Shown: one piece after another, positions 52,226-60,940 of the stretch | How positions within the stretch are numbered: the first letter of the stretch is position 1 | Layout: each line of letters starts with the position of its first letter | Assembly (NCBI RefSeq): GCF_003950515.1 | Contig: NZ_NGJS01000002.1 | Coordinates: 241,534-305,533, forward strand | Source: Vagococcus vulneris | GTDB taxonomy: Bacteria; Bacillota; Bacilli; Lactobacillales; Vagococcaceae | Length of the DNA stretch: 64,000 bases | Direction: 5' to 3' | The notes under the pieces: generated by a model | What the model was told of the DNA's origin: nothing | The model's database searches: none | The model's input: only the letters and a program-made list of their open reading frames with translations | Position numbers and translations under genes: made by a program

Positions 52226-52363
52226 TTAACATGTGCTACCAACAGTCATTGTCAGCTCTTCTGAGTCGCCAAAAACAATGATGACTGCTTTTGATTCATT
52301 GTTTTCAAGTAGTTCCAACATATACCCTTGTACATAGCCTTCATTAATTCGAACCACTTTCAT
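52226..52363 (-). CDS. Short conserved-looking protein (45 aa) behind the response regulator
   Basis: A 45-codon frame from ATG 52363 to TAA 52226, reading MKVVRINEGYVQGYMLELLE and ending SEELTMTVGSTC. GGAAG lies six bases before the ATG, and it starts 15 bases after the response-regulator stop, so the three genes form one operon. Mixed hydrophobic/acidic beta-type composition with a C-terminal cysteine; no signal peptide or membrane segment. Family not recognised. Confidence 0.6.
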   Translation of the reverse strand: MKVVRINEGYVQGYMLELLENNESKAVIIVFGDSEELTMTVGSTC

Positions 52364-52378
52364 ACTTCACTTCCGCCC

Positions 52379-52984
52379 TTAAAACCATTGATTGCTTTTC
52401 GCTGTATTAATTGCTTCAATTCGATTTTTTGTACCTGTCTTACTAAGAATCGATGAAATATAGTTTCTGATTGTCCCTTCGGATAAAAATAATTTCCGTG
52501 ATACGTCGGCTGTACTGCAACCTTGATTTAATTCTATTAATACATCGATTTCACGTTTAGTTAACGGATTATTAACCGATTGCATTACTGTCGTCACAAG
52601 CTCCGGTGCAAAAATTGTCTTTCCTGCTAAAATATCATGAATCGCTGATACCAAGTCATCAGTCGGGCTATCTTTTAACAGATAGCCGTTAACTTGCGCC
52701 TTCACCGCTTGTTCAAAATAATTTTTTTGGGCAAATGTTGTCAAAATAATCACTTTTGTTGCAACATCTTTCTGAAACAATTGTTCCGCAATTTCCAACC
52801 CGGTTAGTTCAGGCATCTCAACATCTAAAATTGCAATATCTGGCTTTAACTTATTAATTTCAGTCAAAGCCGTTCTGCCTTCATATGCATTACCGACAAC
52901 CTCCAAATCATCTTCTAGATTTAGTATTGTCGTCAAGGCAGTATTTAGCATCTCTTGATCTTCTGCTATGTATAGTTTAGTCAT
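52379..52984 (-). CDS. NarL/DesR-type response regulator
   Basis: A 201-aa regulator: receiver domain (about 1-118) with phospho-acceptor D54 in DIAILDVEMPELTG, acidic pocket ED at 8-9, and K103 in LLKDSPTD; LuxR-type helix-turn-helix (about 135-198, LTKREIDVLIELNQGCSTAD). It abuts the histidine kinase without a gap. Targets unknown; a palindrome ATGAC-N4-GTCAT lies upstream of the kinase gene and may be its site or that of the divergent TetR regulator. Confidence 0.9.
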   Translation of the reverse strand: MTKLYIAEDQEMLNTALTTILNLEDDLEVVGNAYEGRTALTEINKLKPDIAILDVEMPELTGLEIAEQLFQKDVATKVIILTTFAQKNYFEQAVKAQVNGYLLKDSPTDDLVSAIHDILAGKTIFAPELVTTVMQSVNNPLTKREIDVLIELNQGCSTADVSRKLFLSEGTIRNYISSILSKTGTKNRIEAINTAKSNQWF

Positions 52985-53956
52985 TTAATCCGACTCCTTC
53001 GGTACAGTGATTGTCACATAAGTCCCATGATTATTTTCAATCATCAACGTGCCATTAATTTGTTCGGCACGCTGAGCCATCCCTTTTAAACCAAAACTCG
53101 TTTGGTCATTCTCTTCATACCCGTCACCATCATCACGAACAAAAATTTGATAGTTAGATGACGTCTCTTTAAATGTCATCTCGCAAAGTTGAGCACCGCT
53201 GTGTCGAATAATATTTGTGACAGATTCATTAACAATTGCTCCTACTGCCAACTGTATCGTAAGAGGCCAATCAGCAGTGATGTCTTCATCATGCGTCACT
53301 AATAAAATACCTGCTGTCATCAAATTTTTGTTGGCTTCTACAATGACTTGTAAAATAGTTTTCTCATGCAGATCAGCGACAATCTCGCGAATCGTCGTTA
53401 AATTCTGACGTGAAGCAGATGCAATATCGGTTAATTCAGCTTTTGCCGCTTTAGGGTTTTTATCTACTTGTTTTTTTGCCAGCTCTGCCTTTAAAGTTAT
53501 CATTGAAAAAGATTGACCTAAATTATCATGCAAGTCACGGGCAATGCGGTCACGTTCATTTTGTTGAATAATCGCTTCAAGACGCTTATTTTGTGAAACG
53601 AGCAGCTTAAAACGTAAACTAGCCTGCATCGCACTTCGTGAAACAATCGGACCGACTATTGTAAAGACCACAACAATAAAAATACTAATCACATCAACGT
53701 TGCCATCAACTGGCTTAACAATCATCGATAACACAATACTAAACAAACAGGCCAGATAATAGAGTACCAGCTGTTTTTTAAACATCTTAGAACTCATCGG
53801 AATAGCACCCAGTTCCCAAGCAGTAAAGATAAACAAAGTTCCGTTCTTTAAAAAGATACTAAATATAAAAGCAGCCATACATTGAATTAAAATCCTTATC
53901 GTCAGATGTTTCGTACCTGTTTCATAAACATCGCGATAGACTTTTAAAATACTCAT
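52985..53956 (-). CDS. Sensor histidine kinase, DesK-like
   Basis: A 323-aa membrane kinase: four or five N-terminal transmembrane helices (about 20-110), a HisKA_3 dimerisation domain with H133 in ERDRIARDLHDNLGQ and a C-terminal HATPase (about 220-322, GLKGMAQRAEQINGTL). This arrangement and the membrane-embedded sensor resemble DesK, which detects membrane fluidity, and antibiotic-sensing kinases next to ABC exporters. The start at 53956 has GGTG upstream; a longer upstream frame lacks one. An ABC exporter operon is divergently transcribed. Confidence 0.88.
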   Translation of the reverse strand: MSILKVYRDVYETGTKHLTIRILIQCMAAFIFSIFLKNGTLFIFTAWELGAIPMSSKMFKKQLVLYYLACLFSIVLSMIVKPVDGNVDVISIFIVVVFTIVGPIVSRSAMQASLRFKLLVSQNKRLEAIIQQNERDRIARDLHDNLGQSFSMITLKAELAKKQVDKNPKAAKAELTDIASASRQNLTTIREIVADLHEKTILQVIVEANKNLMTAGILLVTHDEDITADWPLTIQLAVGAIVNESVTNIIRHSGAQLCEMTFKETSSNYQIFVRDDGDGYEENDQTSFGLKGMAQRAEQINGTLMIENNHGTYVTITVPKESD

Positions 53957-54038
53957 TGTAATCACCTGCCATCTTTTATTAAAAAAAAGTATAACAAGCG
54001 TCATTATATAAAAGTAGTCATGAATGTCACAACTTATT

Positions 54039-54052
54039 ATGACAAACGTCAT
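54039..54052. promoter_or_regulatory. Palindrome between histidine kinase and tetR genes
   Basis: ATGACAAACGTCAT, a perfect 5-bp inverted repeat around four bases, lies 59 bases before the TetR ATG and 83 before the kinase ATG. The same ATGAC-N4-GTCAT dyad occurs at 60547-60560. Candidate operator. Confidence 0.5.
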
Positions 54053-54110
54053 AGCTTAGTGATATGATACTGGTAGGACGTTTTAAACATGTAAAAGGAG
54101 CTTTTCTACT

Positions 54111-54710
54111 ATGCCCAAAGAAACATTTCGTAATTTACCACAAGAAAAAAAAGAATGGATGGATGACATCCTTTTAAATCGTTTCTATCAACAACCGATT
54201 TCACAAATTAAAGTTGCACAGATTGTCGATGATATGGCAATGTCACGTGGCTCTTTTTATAAATATTTTGAAGATTTAGAGGATGCTCATTTATACATCA
54301 TTCAGAAGTATGCCACCGTCTTTCATGTGGACATCCAACGATTCATTAAACGATACAAGTCGGATTTCTTTTTTGGTATTCAGCAGTATCTAGTTTGGTG
54401 TGTGCATCAAGACAAAGAGTCCTCTTATTGGAAAGCCATATATTTACTAACTAGGACCAGCAGTCAATATGCATTCAAACGCATGCCTTTTTCCAAATCA
54501 ACTAAAATGATTGAACACTGGCAAGCAATTTTAGACTTAAATCAATTTAATATTACATCAGCAAAAGAATCAATTAGTTTCCTATACTTTACAATGGAGT
54601 TAACAATTACCAGTTTATCTGATTATATTATTAATAACTGGTCACCTGAAGAATTGATTAAAGATTTTCAATACAAAACAAAGTGGTTATCCTATGGTTT
54701 AAAGAATTAA
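54111..54710 (+). CDS. TetR-family transcriptional regulator
   Basis: A 199-aa regulator with the N-terminal TetR helix-turn-helix (about 10-55; ISQIKVAQIVDDMAMSRGSF then YKYFEDLEDAH) and an all-alpha ligand-binding domain. It precedes and probably controls the two-gene ABC exporter that follows. The ligand is unknown. Confidence 0.9.
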   Translation: MPKETFRNLPQEKKEWMDDILLNRFYQQPISQIKVAQIVDDMAMSRGSFYKYFEDLEDAHLYIIQKYATVFHVDIQRFIKRYKSDFFFGIQQYLVWCVHQDKESSYWKAIYLLTRTSSQYAFKRMPFSKSTKMIEHWQAILDLNQFNITSAKESISFLYFTMELTITSLSDYIINNWSPEELIKDFQYKTKWLSYGLKN

Positions 54711-54735
54711 ACACAACCCAATATTTTGACTTTCC

Positions 54736-54768
54736 ATCCCGATAGTGACACAATGTCACTATCGGGAT
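54736..54768 (+). terminator. Strong hairpin between tetR and the ABC permease
   Basis: ATCCCGATAGTGACA pairs perfectly with TGTCACTATCGGGAT around a three-base loop. A U-rich tail is weak (TTTAAATTT). It can end tetR transcription or attenuate read-through into the permease gene 30 bases on. Confidence 0.7.
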
Positions 54769-54797
54769 TTAAATTTAGTAGAAAGTGATGTGATTCG

Positions 54798-55862
54798 ATG
54801 TTTTTAGCAATTAAAGAAATAAAATATTCAAAATTAAGATATACATTAATTATTGGGATTATGTTTTTAATTAGTTTTATGGTGTTCATGCTTTCAGGCC
54901 TAGCAAATGGACTCTCAAGACAATTCAGCCAAGCCGTCATTGATTGGCATGCAAAAACTGTGGTTATGTCAGAAGAATCTAACCGTATTCTAGCGGCATC
55001 CCAATTAAGTTTAGACAACTTAAAGGAAGTGGATGGCAAATCCAAAGTACCATTAACTGTTTATAGCGGATCTGTGAAAGATAAAAATAATAAAACAAAT
55101 ATTTCCGTTTTCGGTACTGAAAAAGGTGCTTTCTTTTTACCCAAAACCACTTCAGGTTCTTCTTTTAAAAAGGATAATGAAATAACTATTTCACAAAATT
55201 TGGCCGACGTTGGATTCAAAGTCGGTGACACTATATCACTTGGTTCAGATAATACAAAATTAAAAGTAGTCGGAATCACTAAGGCTACCTATTATCAAGC
55301 AACTCCTGTTCTTTATACCACAACAAAAACGGTAACCGACTTGAAATTTGGTGACAAGGCTTTTAAAAATAATAAAAATTATCCAATAAACGCAATTTTG
55401 ACAGATGCAACAGATACGCATATTTCCAGTAAATCACTTGATAAAATGAGCAGTCAAAAATTTATTGAGAGTATACCCGGCTACACCGCACAAGATATTA
55501 CTCTAAAAGCGATGATTTACTTTCTTTTTATCATTGCAGTAGCCATTATTGGAATTTTTATGTATGTCATTACTTTACAAAAAACTGCAATTTTCGGCGT
55601 TATGAAAGTTCAAGGTATAAGCGATTGGTTTATTTCAAAATCTATCATTGCTCAATCATTTTTAGTCGGATTTATCGGCGTTACCCTTTCAGGTATCGTC
55701 AGCTATGCGCTTCAATTCGGATTGCCAAAAGCAATGCCATTTGCTGTCAACTTACCTCAATGGCTGATTTATGGGGGTATACTGATAATTATGTCTATTC
55801 TCGGCGGTATCTTCTCAATACTAACTGTCAGAAAAGTCGATCCGATTAAGGCTATCGGTTAA
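54798..55862 (+). CDS. FtsX/DevC-type ABC transporter permease
   Basis: A 354-aa permease with one N-terminal helix (about 15-37), an extracellular domain (about 40-230) and three C-terminal helices (about 235-350) ending VRKVDPIKAIG, the classic FtsX/MacB-like layout. Paired with the ATPase 32 bases downstream; likely exports or removes a toxic compound or peptide. TetR and the two-component system nearby suggest inducible control. Confidence 0.9.
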   Translation: MFLAIKEIKYSKLRYTLIIGIMFLISFMVFMLSGLANGLSRQFSQAVIDWHAKTVVMSEESNRILAASQLSLDNLKEVDGKSKVPLTVYSGSVKDKNNKTNISVFGTEKGAFFLPKTTSGSSFKKDNEITISQNLADVGFKVGDTISLGSDNTKLKVVGITKATYYQATPVLYTTTKTVTDLKFGDKAFKNNKNYPINAILTDATDTHISSKSLDKMSSQKFIESIPGYTAQDITLKAMIYFLFIIAVAIIGIFMYVITLQKTAIFGVMKVQGISDWFISKSIIAQSFLVGFIGVTLSGIVSYALQFGLPKAMPFAVNLPQWLIYGGILIIMSILGGIFSILTVRKVDPIKAIG

Positions 55863-55894
55863 TATCTACAACATTGAATGAGGAGGCAACAATT

Positions 55895-56596
55895 ATGAAA
55901 CCAATATTAGAAATGACCAATATAATTAAGAAATTTGGCAAAGGTCACAACGAAATAACTGCTTTAAAAGGATTGAATTTCTCGGTAAATGCTGGTGAAT
56001 TTGTTAGTGTCATTGGACCTTCAGGTTCGGGAAAAAGTACTTTTCTAACCATAGCGGGCGGTTTACAAACTCCAACGTCAGGCACGATTTTTATTAACGG
56101 GAACGATTTCTCCGATTTACCTGAAAGTAAACGATCTGCTCTGCGCTTTACTGAAATAGGTTTTATTTTACAATCATCAAATCTGATACCTTTTTTAACA
56201 GTTAAGGAACAGTTTCAACTAGTAGAAAAAGTTGTAAATCAAACTAAAGATAACACAAAAATCGATACAATATTAACATCATTAGGTGTTGATGAATTAA
56301 AGAATAGTTATCCTAACGACTTATCTGGTGGTGAACGTCAACGTGTTGCTATCGGGCGCGCGCTCTACAATAATCCAAATCTAATTTTAGCTGACGAACC
56401 AACAGCTAGCCTAGATACAGATCATGCATACAGTGTAGTCAAACTCTTAGTAAGAGAGGCTCATGAAAAGAAAAAAGCGACAGTTATGGTTACTCACGAC
56501 CAGCGAATGATTCAATGGAGCGACCGTGTTTTTAAAATGAATGACGGTATTCTAGTAGAAGATACAGAATTTAAAACAAAGAATTTAGAAGAATAA
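55895..56596 (+). CDS. ABC transporter ATP-binding protein
   Basis: A 233-aa LolD/MacB-type ATPase: Walker A IGPSGSGKSTFL, Q-loop LQSSN, signature LSGGERQRVAIGRAL, Walker B LILADEPTASLD, H-loop VMVTHDQRM. Start at 55895 (MKPILEMTN) with GAGGAGG nine bases upstream; the TTG seven codons earlier lacks one. Partner of the FtsX-type permease. Confidence 0.95.
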   Translation: MKPILEMTNIIKKFGKGHNEITALKGLNFSVNAGEFVSVIGPSGSGKSTFLTIAGGLQTPTSGTIFINGNDFSDLPESKRSALRFTEIGFILQSSNLIPFLTVKEQFQLVEKVVNQTKDNTKIDTILTSLGVDELKNSYPNDLSGGERQRVAIGRALYNNPNLILADEPTASLDTDHAYSVVKLLVREAHEKKKATVMVTHDQRMIQWSDRVFKMNDGILVEDTEFKTKNLEE

Positions 56597-56598
56597 TA

Positions 56599-56638
56599 AA
56601 AAATAAGACTGCATGAAATTTCATGCAGTCTTATTTTT
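56599..56638. terminator. Bidirectional terminator
   Basis: AAAAATAAGACTGCATGAAA pairs perfectly with its complement ending in TTATTTTT. Twenty-bp palindrome with T runs on both strands, between the ABC operon and the flavin cluster; it abuts the stop codon of the FMN-reductase fusion. Confidence 0.9.
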
Positions 56639-57902
56639 AATGTTCTGATGCGCCTGACACAGCATCAACTGTTGCCGTTGTTGGCACTGCTGTCGGAGCA
56701 GTATTGGTATCATGTTCGGAAGCACCTGATACTGCATCAGGTTGATCAGCTGGTACTGAAGATTGTTCAGAAGCGCCACTAGTACCGTCAACTTGACCTC
56801 CAGTCAATTGTTGACCTGTTTTTTTCAAGTACCAATCAACAATTGGTTTAAAATCAAGAATAAATTCATTGATTCCAACATAATTGCCATTTTCATCATG
56901 CATCGCTTGATAATTATGAACAACGTATTTATCAGGCCCGTGAGTTGGTACGTGTACACGAACACAGTCTTGAGCTCCAGAGCGAAGTTGTTGAATAACC
57001 CATTCCACATTTTTTAGTGCCTTTTCTGGATGACACAGCGCTAACGGATTTCCAACTTGTCCTGGTTGACGTCCCGCTAACATCGTAGAGCCTTCCTTAG
57101 TATAGTTGTAATAAATAAATTGATTATTATCATCGGCATACGTTAATTCCATCGGCATTGATGCTAAGAAATAGTTTAGTTGATCAACCGTTAAAATACC
57201 GCGGTTCAATTTAACATAAGTGTTTCCTTCAACAGCTCCAACTTTAGCAGCCGCTGTTTCGACCCAATCATCAGCAGACATATCGACGTCAGTAATTGTT
57301 GTTTCGATAGTTCCTTCACAATATAAATCCTCTGGTTCAACTGGTCGAGGACCTTCTAATGCAGAAACGACTTTAATAAAACGACTGAATTTCTCTAATG
57401 TACTACCTAAGAAACCAATGGTGCGTTCATCTTTCAAGTTATCTTGTTCATCAAAAGCTTCTCTTACCTTACCTAATAGAAATTCATTACCTGGCATAAC
57501 AATTGCGTTTACACCGGGTGCATCAAGGATTTGTCTCAAATGAAGTTGCGCACGTGATGATCCTTGATCATAGTATGACGCACCAACAATCATGACTGGT
57601 TTATCTTCTAATGGATGAATTTCATATGATAACCATTCTAGTAAACTTTTTAAAGAAGCAGTGATTGTATGATTATGTTCTGGTGTCGCAATGATGACAC
57701 CATCTGCATACTTAATCTTACGATTAATCGCCTGTATCTCTGGACTTTGTGTTTGATTATTACTTTGATTGAACATAGGTAAATCTTTAATTTCAATAAT
57801 TTCAAGATTAAAAAGATGTTTGTATTGTTTTTTTATGAAATATAATAATTTACGGTTATATGATAATTCTGCACTTGAACCTACAATTCCAATGATTTTC
57901 AT
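56637..57902 (-). CDS. NADPH-dependent FMN reductase-PAS fusion with three flavinylation motifs
   Basis: A 421-aa cytosolic protein. Residues 1-185 form a flavodoxin-like NAD(P)H:FMN reductase domain (IGIVGSSAELSYNRKLL, then IIATPEHNHTITASLKSLLEW). About 225-360 is a PAS-like domain of the DUF438/PAS_10 type (GRQPGQVGNPLALCHP). A Pro/Ala/Thr-rich tail follows with DGTSGASEQ, DAVSGASEH and DAVSGASEH (acceptor positions S378, S395, S419), all matching the ApbE recognition pattern D-x-x-(S/T)-G-A-(S/T) for covalent FMN. The last motif is the C-terminus. No signal peptide. An ApbE without export signal lies two genes upstream. Likely a multi-flavin electron carrier; partner unknown. Confidence 0.8.
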   Translation of the reverse strand: MKIIGIVGSSAELSYNRKLLYFIKKQYKHLFNLEIIEIKDLPMFNQSNNQTQSPEIQAINRKIKYADGVIIATPEHNHTITASLKSLLEWLSYEIHPLEDKPVMIVGASYYDQGSSRAQLHLRQILDAPGVNAIVMPGNEFLLGKVREAFDEQDNLKDERTIGFLGSTLEKFSRFIKVVSALEGPRPVEPEDLYCEGTIETTITDVDMSADDWVETAAAKVGAVEGNTYVKLNRGILTVDQLNYFLASMPMELTYADDNNQFIYYNYTKEGSTMLAGRQPGQVGNPLALCHPEKALKNVEWVIQQLRSGAQDCVRVHVPTHGPDKYVVHNYQAMHDENGNYVGINEFILDFKPIVDWYLKKTGQQLTGGQVDGTSGASEQSSVPADQPDAVSGASEHDTNTAPTAVPTTATVDAVSGASEH

Positions 57903-57917
57903 GATAAAACGTCCTTT

Positions 57918-58526
57918 CTATCTGTCTTCCCAGGAAATATTTTCTGCTTCTTTAACATTAATTTGATGTGCACTCATTAACTGATCCGTCATATTGACAA
58001 AATGGCAAAAATCAGAAAATAGTCCATCTAATTTATCAACTTGCTCGCCATCAACAAGATTGCCCGACTCATCAAATGCTTGTAACGAATGGCTTAATAA
58101 AAATTCTGAACTCGGCATAATACGTGCTTTTAATTCTGGAGCATCTAAAATTTGACGAAGATGCGCTTGTGCCCTTGATGAACCTAATGTGCCATATGAA
58201 GCACCTGTAATCATAACTGGTTTATCTACAAAAGGGAAAATACCATAAGATAACCAGCTTAACGCATTCATTAAAGATGCCGGTACAGCATGATCATATT
58301 CAGGAGTACTGATGATAACACCATCTGAATTTGAAATCTTTTGTGCAGCTTCTTTGACAACAAAAGGTAATTCTTTATTTTCCGGCTTGTTAAACATAGG
58401 AAAGTCTTTAATTTCAATTAATTCTATTTCTGCCCTATTTTTAAAATATCGTTCCATAAATTGTAATAATTGTCTGTTTGTTGACTTGTCAGAGTTTGTA
58501 CCTACTAAACCGATAAATTTCAACAT
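57918..58526 (-). CDS. NAD(P)H-dependent FMN reductase
   Basis: A 202-aa flavodoxin-fold reductase: FIGLVGTNSDKSTNRQLL at the N-terminus, VIISTPEYDHAVPASLMNAL and MITGASYGTLGSSRAQ as FMN/NADPH contacts. It is homologous to the first half of the adjacent fusion protein (same EIKDFPMFN and LRQILDAP segments), suggesting a duplication to which the second copy added PAS and tail. The start at 58526 has AAAGGAAG eight bases upstream. Probably reduces FMN or a flavinylated partner in the cytosol. Confidence 0.9.
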   Translation of the reverse strand: MLKFIGLVGTNSDKSTNRQLLQFMERYFKNRAEIELIEIKDFPMFNKPENKELPFVVKEAAQKISNSDGVIISTPEYDHAVPASLMNALSWLSYGIFPFVDKPVMITGASYGTLGSSRAQAHLRQILDAPELKARIMPSSEFLLSHSLQAFDESGNLVDGEQVDKLDGLFSDFCHFVNMTDQLMSAHQINVKEAENISWEDR

Positions 58527-58552
58527 ATTAAATCTTCCTTTCAATTCATCAT

Positions 58553-59470
58553 TTAATTAATATCTATTTCTGATTGATATAATTTATTCTGATTATCAAT
58601 AATTAAACACTCTACATTCTTTAGTTGACCAACTACTTCTAAAATTTCTAATATACCTTTACCGAACAGACGCGACGTCCAAATCTCACCATCAACTGAA
58701 TGATGCGACACAATCGTTAAACTGCTAATATCTGAAGTTATAGGATAGCCTGTTTTTGAATCAAAAATGTGGTGGTACGTCTTATCACCAATCTTCAATT
58801 TACGTTCATACACACCGGAGGTCACAACAGATTGATTATGTACAGGGATAATTGTCATATACGTATTCCTTGAACTTAAAGGATCCTGGATACCAATTCG
58901 GTAGAAACCATCGTCTCTTGTTGGGGCATTACCCAACACCACAACATTTCCACCCAAGTTCAACATTGCTGACTCCGCTTGCTGCTCTTTCAAATAATCA
59001 ATAATTAGATCTGCAATGAATCCTTTAGCTAAAGCACCTAAATCAATTTCCATACCAGGGATCTGCAAATAAACTGATTGCGTTTTTTCATCTAATTCGA
59101 TTTTCTGAGGATTAATTAAAATTAGTCTTTTCTTGATGTCTTCGGGGCTCGGTACTCTCGCATCTTTGAAACCTATATGCCACAGTTTTACAAGTGGACC
59201 AATAGCTATATTTAAATGACTATCTGCCGCACAACTATGATATTTTCCCAACTTAATCAGTTTAAACAAATCAGGATGGACTTGAATACTGCGTATTCCC
59301 GCTGCTTGATTGACTGCCATTAATTCTGAATTTGGGTCATTTGCGCTAAAACGCTTCTCATACATACGGAGAAGTTGAACTGAATTATCAATCAGTTCTT
59401 TTGCGTTTGTTGCACCAATATCTAATGTAATGACAGTTCCCATCATTCTAACCATGATTTTCTCTCTCAT
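58553..59470 (-). CDS. apbE: FAD:protein FMN transferase ApbE, cytosolic type
   Basis: A 305-aa flavin transferase that moves FMN from FAD to Thr/Ser in the motif D-x-x-(S/T)-G-A-(S/T). Visible: MMGTVITLDIGATNA at the N-terminus, DLGALAKGFIADLI, GGNVVVLG, and the metal-site HHIFDSKTGYPI. The usual signal peptide or lipobox is missing, so it should act in the cytoplasm. GGAGG lies eight bases upstream of ATG. It sits 26 bases before the FMN reductase and one gene from the protein carrying three target motifs. Confidence 0.92.
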   Translation of the reverse strand: MREKIMVRMMGTVITLDIGATNAKELIDNSVQLLRMYEKRFSANDPNSELMAVNQAAGIRSIQVHPDLFKLIKLGKYHSCAADSHLNIAIGPLVKLWHIGFKDARVPSPEDIKKRLILINPQKIELDEKTQSVYLQIPGMEIDLGALAKGFIADLIIDYLKEQQAESAMLNLGGNVVVLGNAPTRDDGFYRIGIQDPLSSRNTYMTIIPVHNQSVVTSGVYERKLKIGDKTYHHIFDSKTGYPITSDISSLTIVSHHSVDGEIWTSRLFGKGILEILEVVGQLKNVECLIIDNQNKLYQSEIDIN

Positions 59471-59519
59471 CTAAGCACCTCCACATCGATATTATTAGAA
59501 ACTCATATTCTCGTATCAG

Positions 59520-60386
59520 CTAATGATCTGATTGGACCACCTTCTCGAGTTCTGTTAATTTTTCTAATTTAATATAATTTCGATTAATCTTAGCAAAAGC
59601 TCGTGCGTCATGAATCAGCTCTAAAATATACTCTTTTGGTTTTTCTTGTTGAATAGCATTTTTGGCCAATTGAAATGCAGCTCTGGCAAGATAATACGTC
59701 ACATGATTATCTGAGCAGATTGTGATTGCGTATTCTAAAAGCACATTACTAACATCCAGCTCATTTATACATGCGTAAAACTCGCCAGATTGATAAACAA
59801 TATTCAAGACACGCCAGGTATCCTCCACGTCCTTAATTGGATAACGATAGATATTTTCTAAAACTTTATTAAAATAAAATTCAGCCTTATCAACATCATC
59901 CTCTCTAGCAAAAACCATCCCAATACCTGTATAAGCAAGTAAGCGGAACAACTCACCTTCTTCATCCAACTCACCAAATAAAATTTGATCAAAGTTAAAC
60001 AACACTTCCGTTATCGGATAATTTTTAAAAACCATGACAAAGCCACGAAGATAGTAATACCTTAAAAGAATCGACATTTCATCAATGTCTTTCAAATTCA
60101 ATGTGTCCAACAATCTTTCAGACTCATCAAATTCACTAGTGATAAGTAAAAATTCAGCACGTTCCATAATTCGGTTGACATCATCATATTGAATTCCGAC
60201 TTTTGGAAACAATTCTCCTAAAGAAATATTTAAGCGTTCACAAAGTTTTAAAAGTATTTTTAAACTTGGTACTTGTCCGTTATTTTCAAAACGGCTCAAT
60301 GTAGCTTGCGTGCAAATACCCTCTGCTAATTCAATTTGAGATAGTCCATTTTTTCGTCTAGCTTCAATAAATTTTTCAATATTCAT
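59520..60386 (-). CDS. XRE-family regulator with TPR-like C-terminus
   Basis: A 288-aa regulator: XRE helix-turn-helix (about 5-60, LSQIELAEGICTQATLSRFE) followed by an all-helical region of repeated about 35-residue units (about 70-285) typical of TPR-containing Rgg/PlcR-like proteins that often sense short peptides. It precedes apbE in the same direction and is the natural candidate regulator of the flavin cluster. Ligand unknown. Confidence 0.83.
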   Translation of the reverse strand: MNIEKFIEARRKNGLSQIELAEGICTQATLSRFENNGQVPSLKILLKLCERLNISLGELFPKVGIQYDDVNRIMERAEFLLITSEFDESERLLDTLNLKDIDEMSILLRYYYLRGFVMVFKNYPITEVLFNFDQILFGELDEEGELFRLLAYTGIGMVFAREDDVDKAEFYFNKVLENIYRYPIKDVEDTWRVLNIVYQSGEFYACINELDVSNVLLEYAITICSDNHVTYYLARAAFQLAKNAIQQEKPKEYILELIHDARAFAKINRNYIKLEKLTELEKVVQSDH

Positions 60387-60546
60387 CTTTCTACCTCCGA
60401 CAAGTTAAGTTGTTTTAACTAGTTTCAACAACTCTTATTGTTCACACTATAACATAGTATAGAAAGTATAAAAAGATTGTCACTATATATAAAAATTTAC
60501 GATACTTTTCACACTCAATCGCTTTCATAACAACTGTTAAAAAAAG

Positions 60547-60560
60547 ATGACTACCGTCAT
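60547..60560. promoter_or_regulatory. Palindrome upstream of the XRE/TPR regulator
   Basis: ATGACTACCGTCAT, the same dyad as at 54039-54052 between the kinase and tetR genes. About 160 bases upstream of the regulator ATG. Confidence 0.4.
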
Positions 60561-60811
60561 AACAATAAATATAATATTTATTTGTATTTAGTTTCACATT
60601 GCTACAAACAAATAATACTATTTTAATATATTAAAGTCAACAATAATATATAAATTTATATATATAATTTTATAATGATATCATTTTTATTATTGTATTA
60701 ATATAATACAATAATAAAAATGAAGTGTCTCCGTAATTAAATAAAACAATAAATTACTGAAGCCAAGCTAAACTTTAAAGAATCCAATTATTAAAATATC
60801 TAAAAATTCTA

Positions 60812-60824
60812 TGGAAACGTTTCA
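60812..60824. promoter_or_regulatory. cre-like palindrome
   Basis: TGGAAACGTTTCA is a perfect 13-base palindrome resembling CcpA cre sites, but one base shorter than the standard 14-mer, and it is far from any start codon. Confidence 0.25.
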
Positions 60825-60940
60825 ATCATCCAAGATAAACCATCTATATCTTTCAATTATTACAAAAATCTCTTTAATACTTGCATGAAATTTGAAAACA
60901 AGAAATTTAATAGACTTGATATGCATAACTACAATACATA

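Larger units (their letters stand above)
60387..60940. other. Gene-free AT-rich spacer
   Basis: About 550 bases with very low GC and no frame with a ribosome site. It holds an ATGAC-N4-GTCAT palindrome (60547-60560), a TGGAAACGTTTCA palindrome (60812-60824) and long AT runs. It should contain the promoter of the flavin cluster regulator. Confidence 0.45.
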
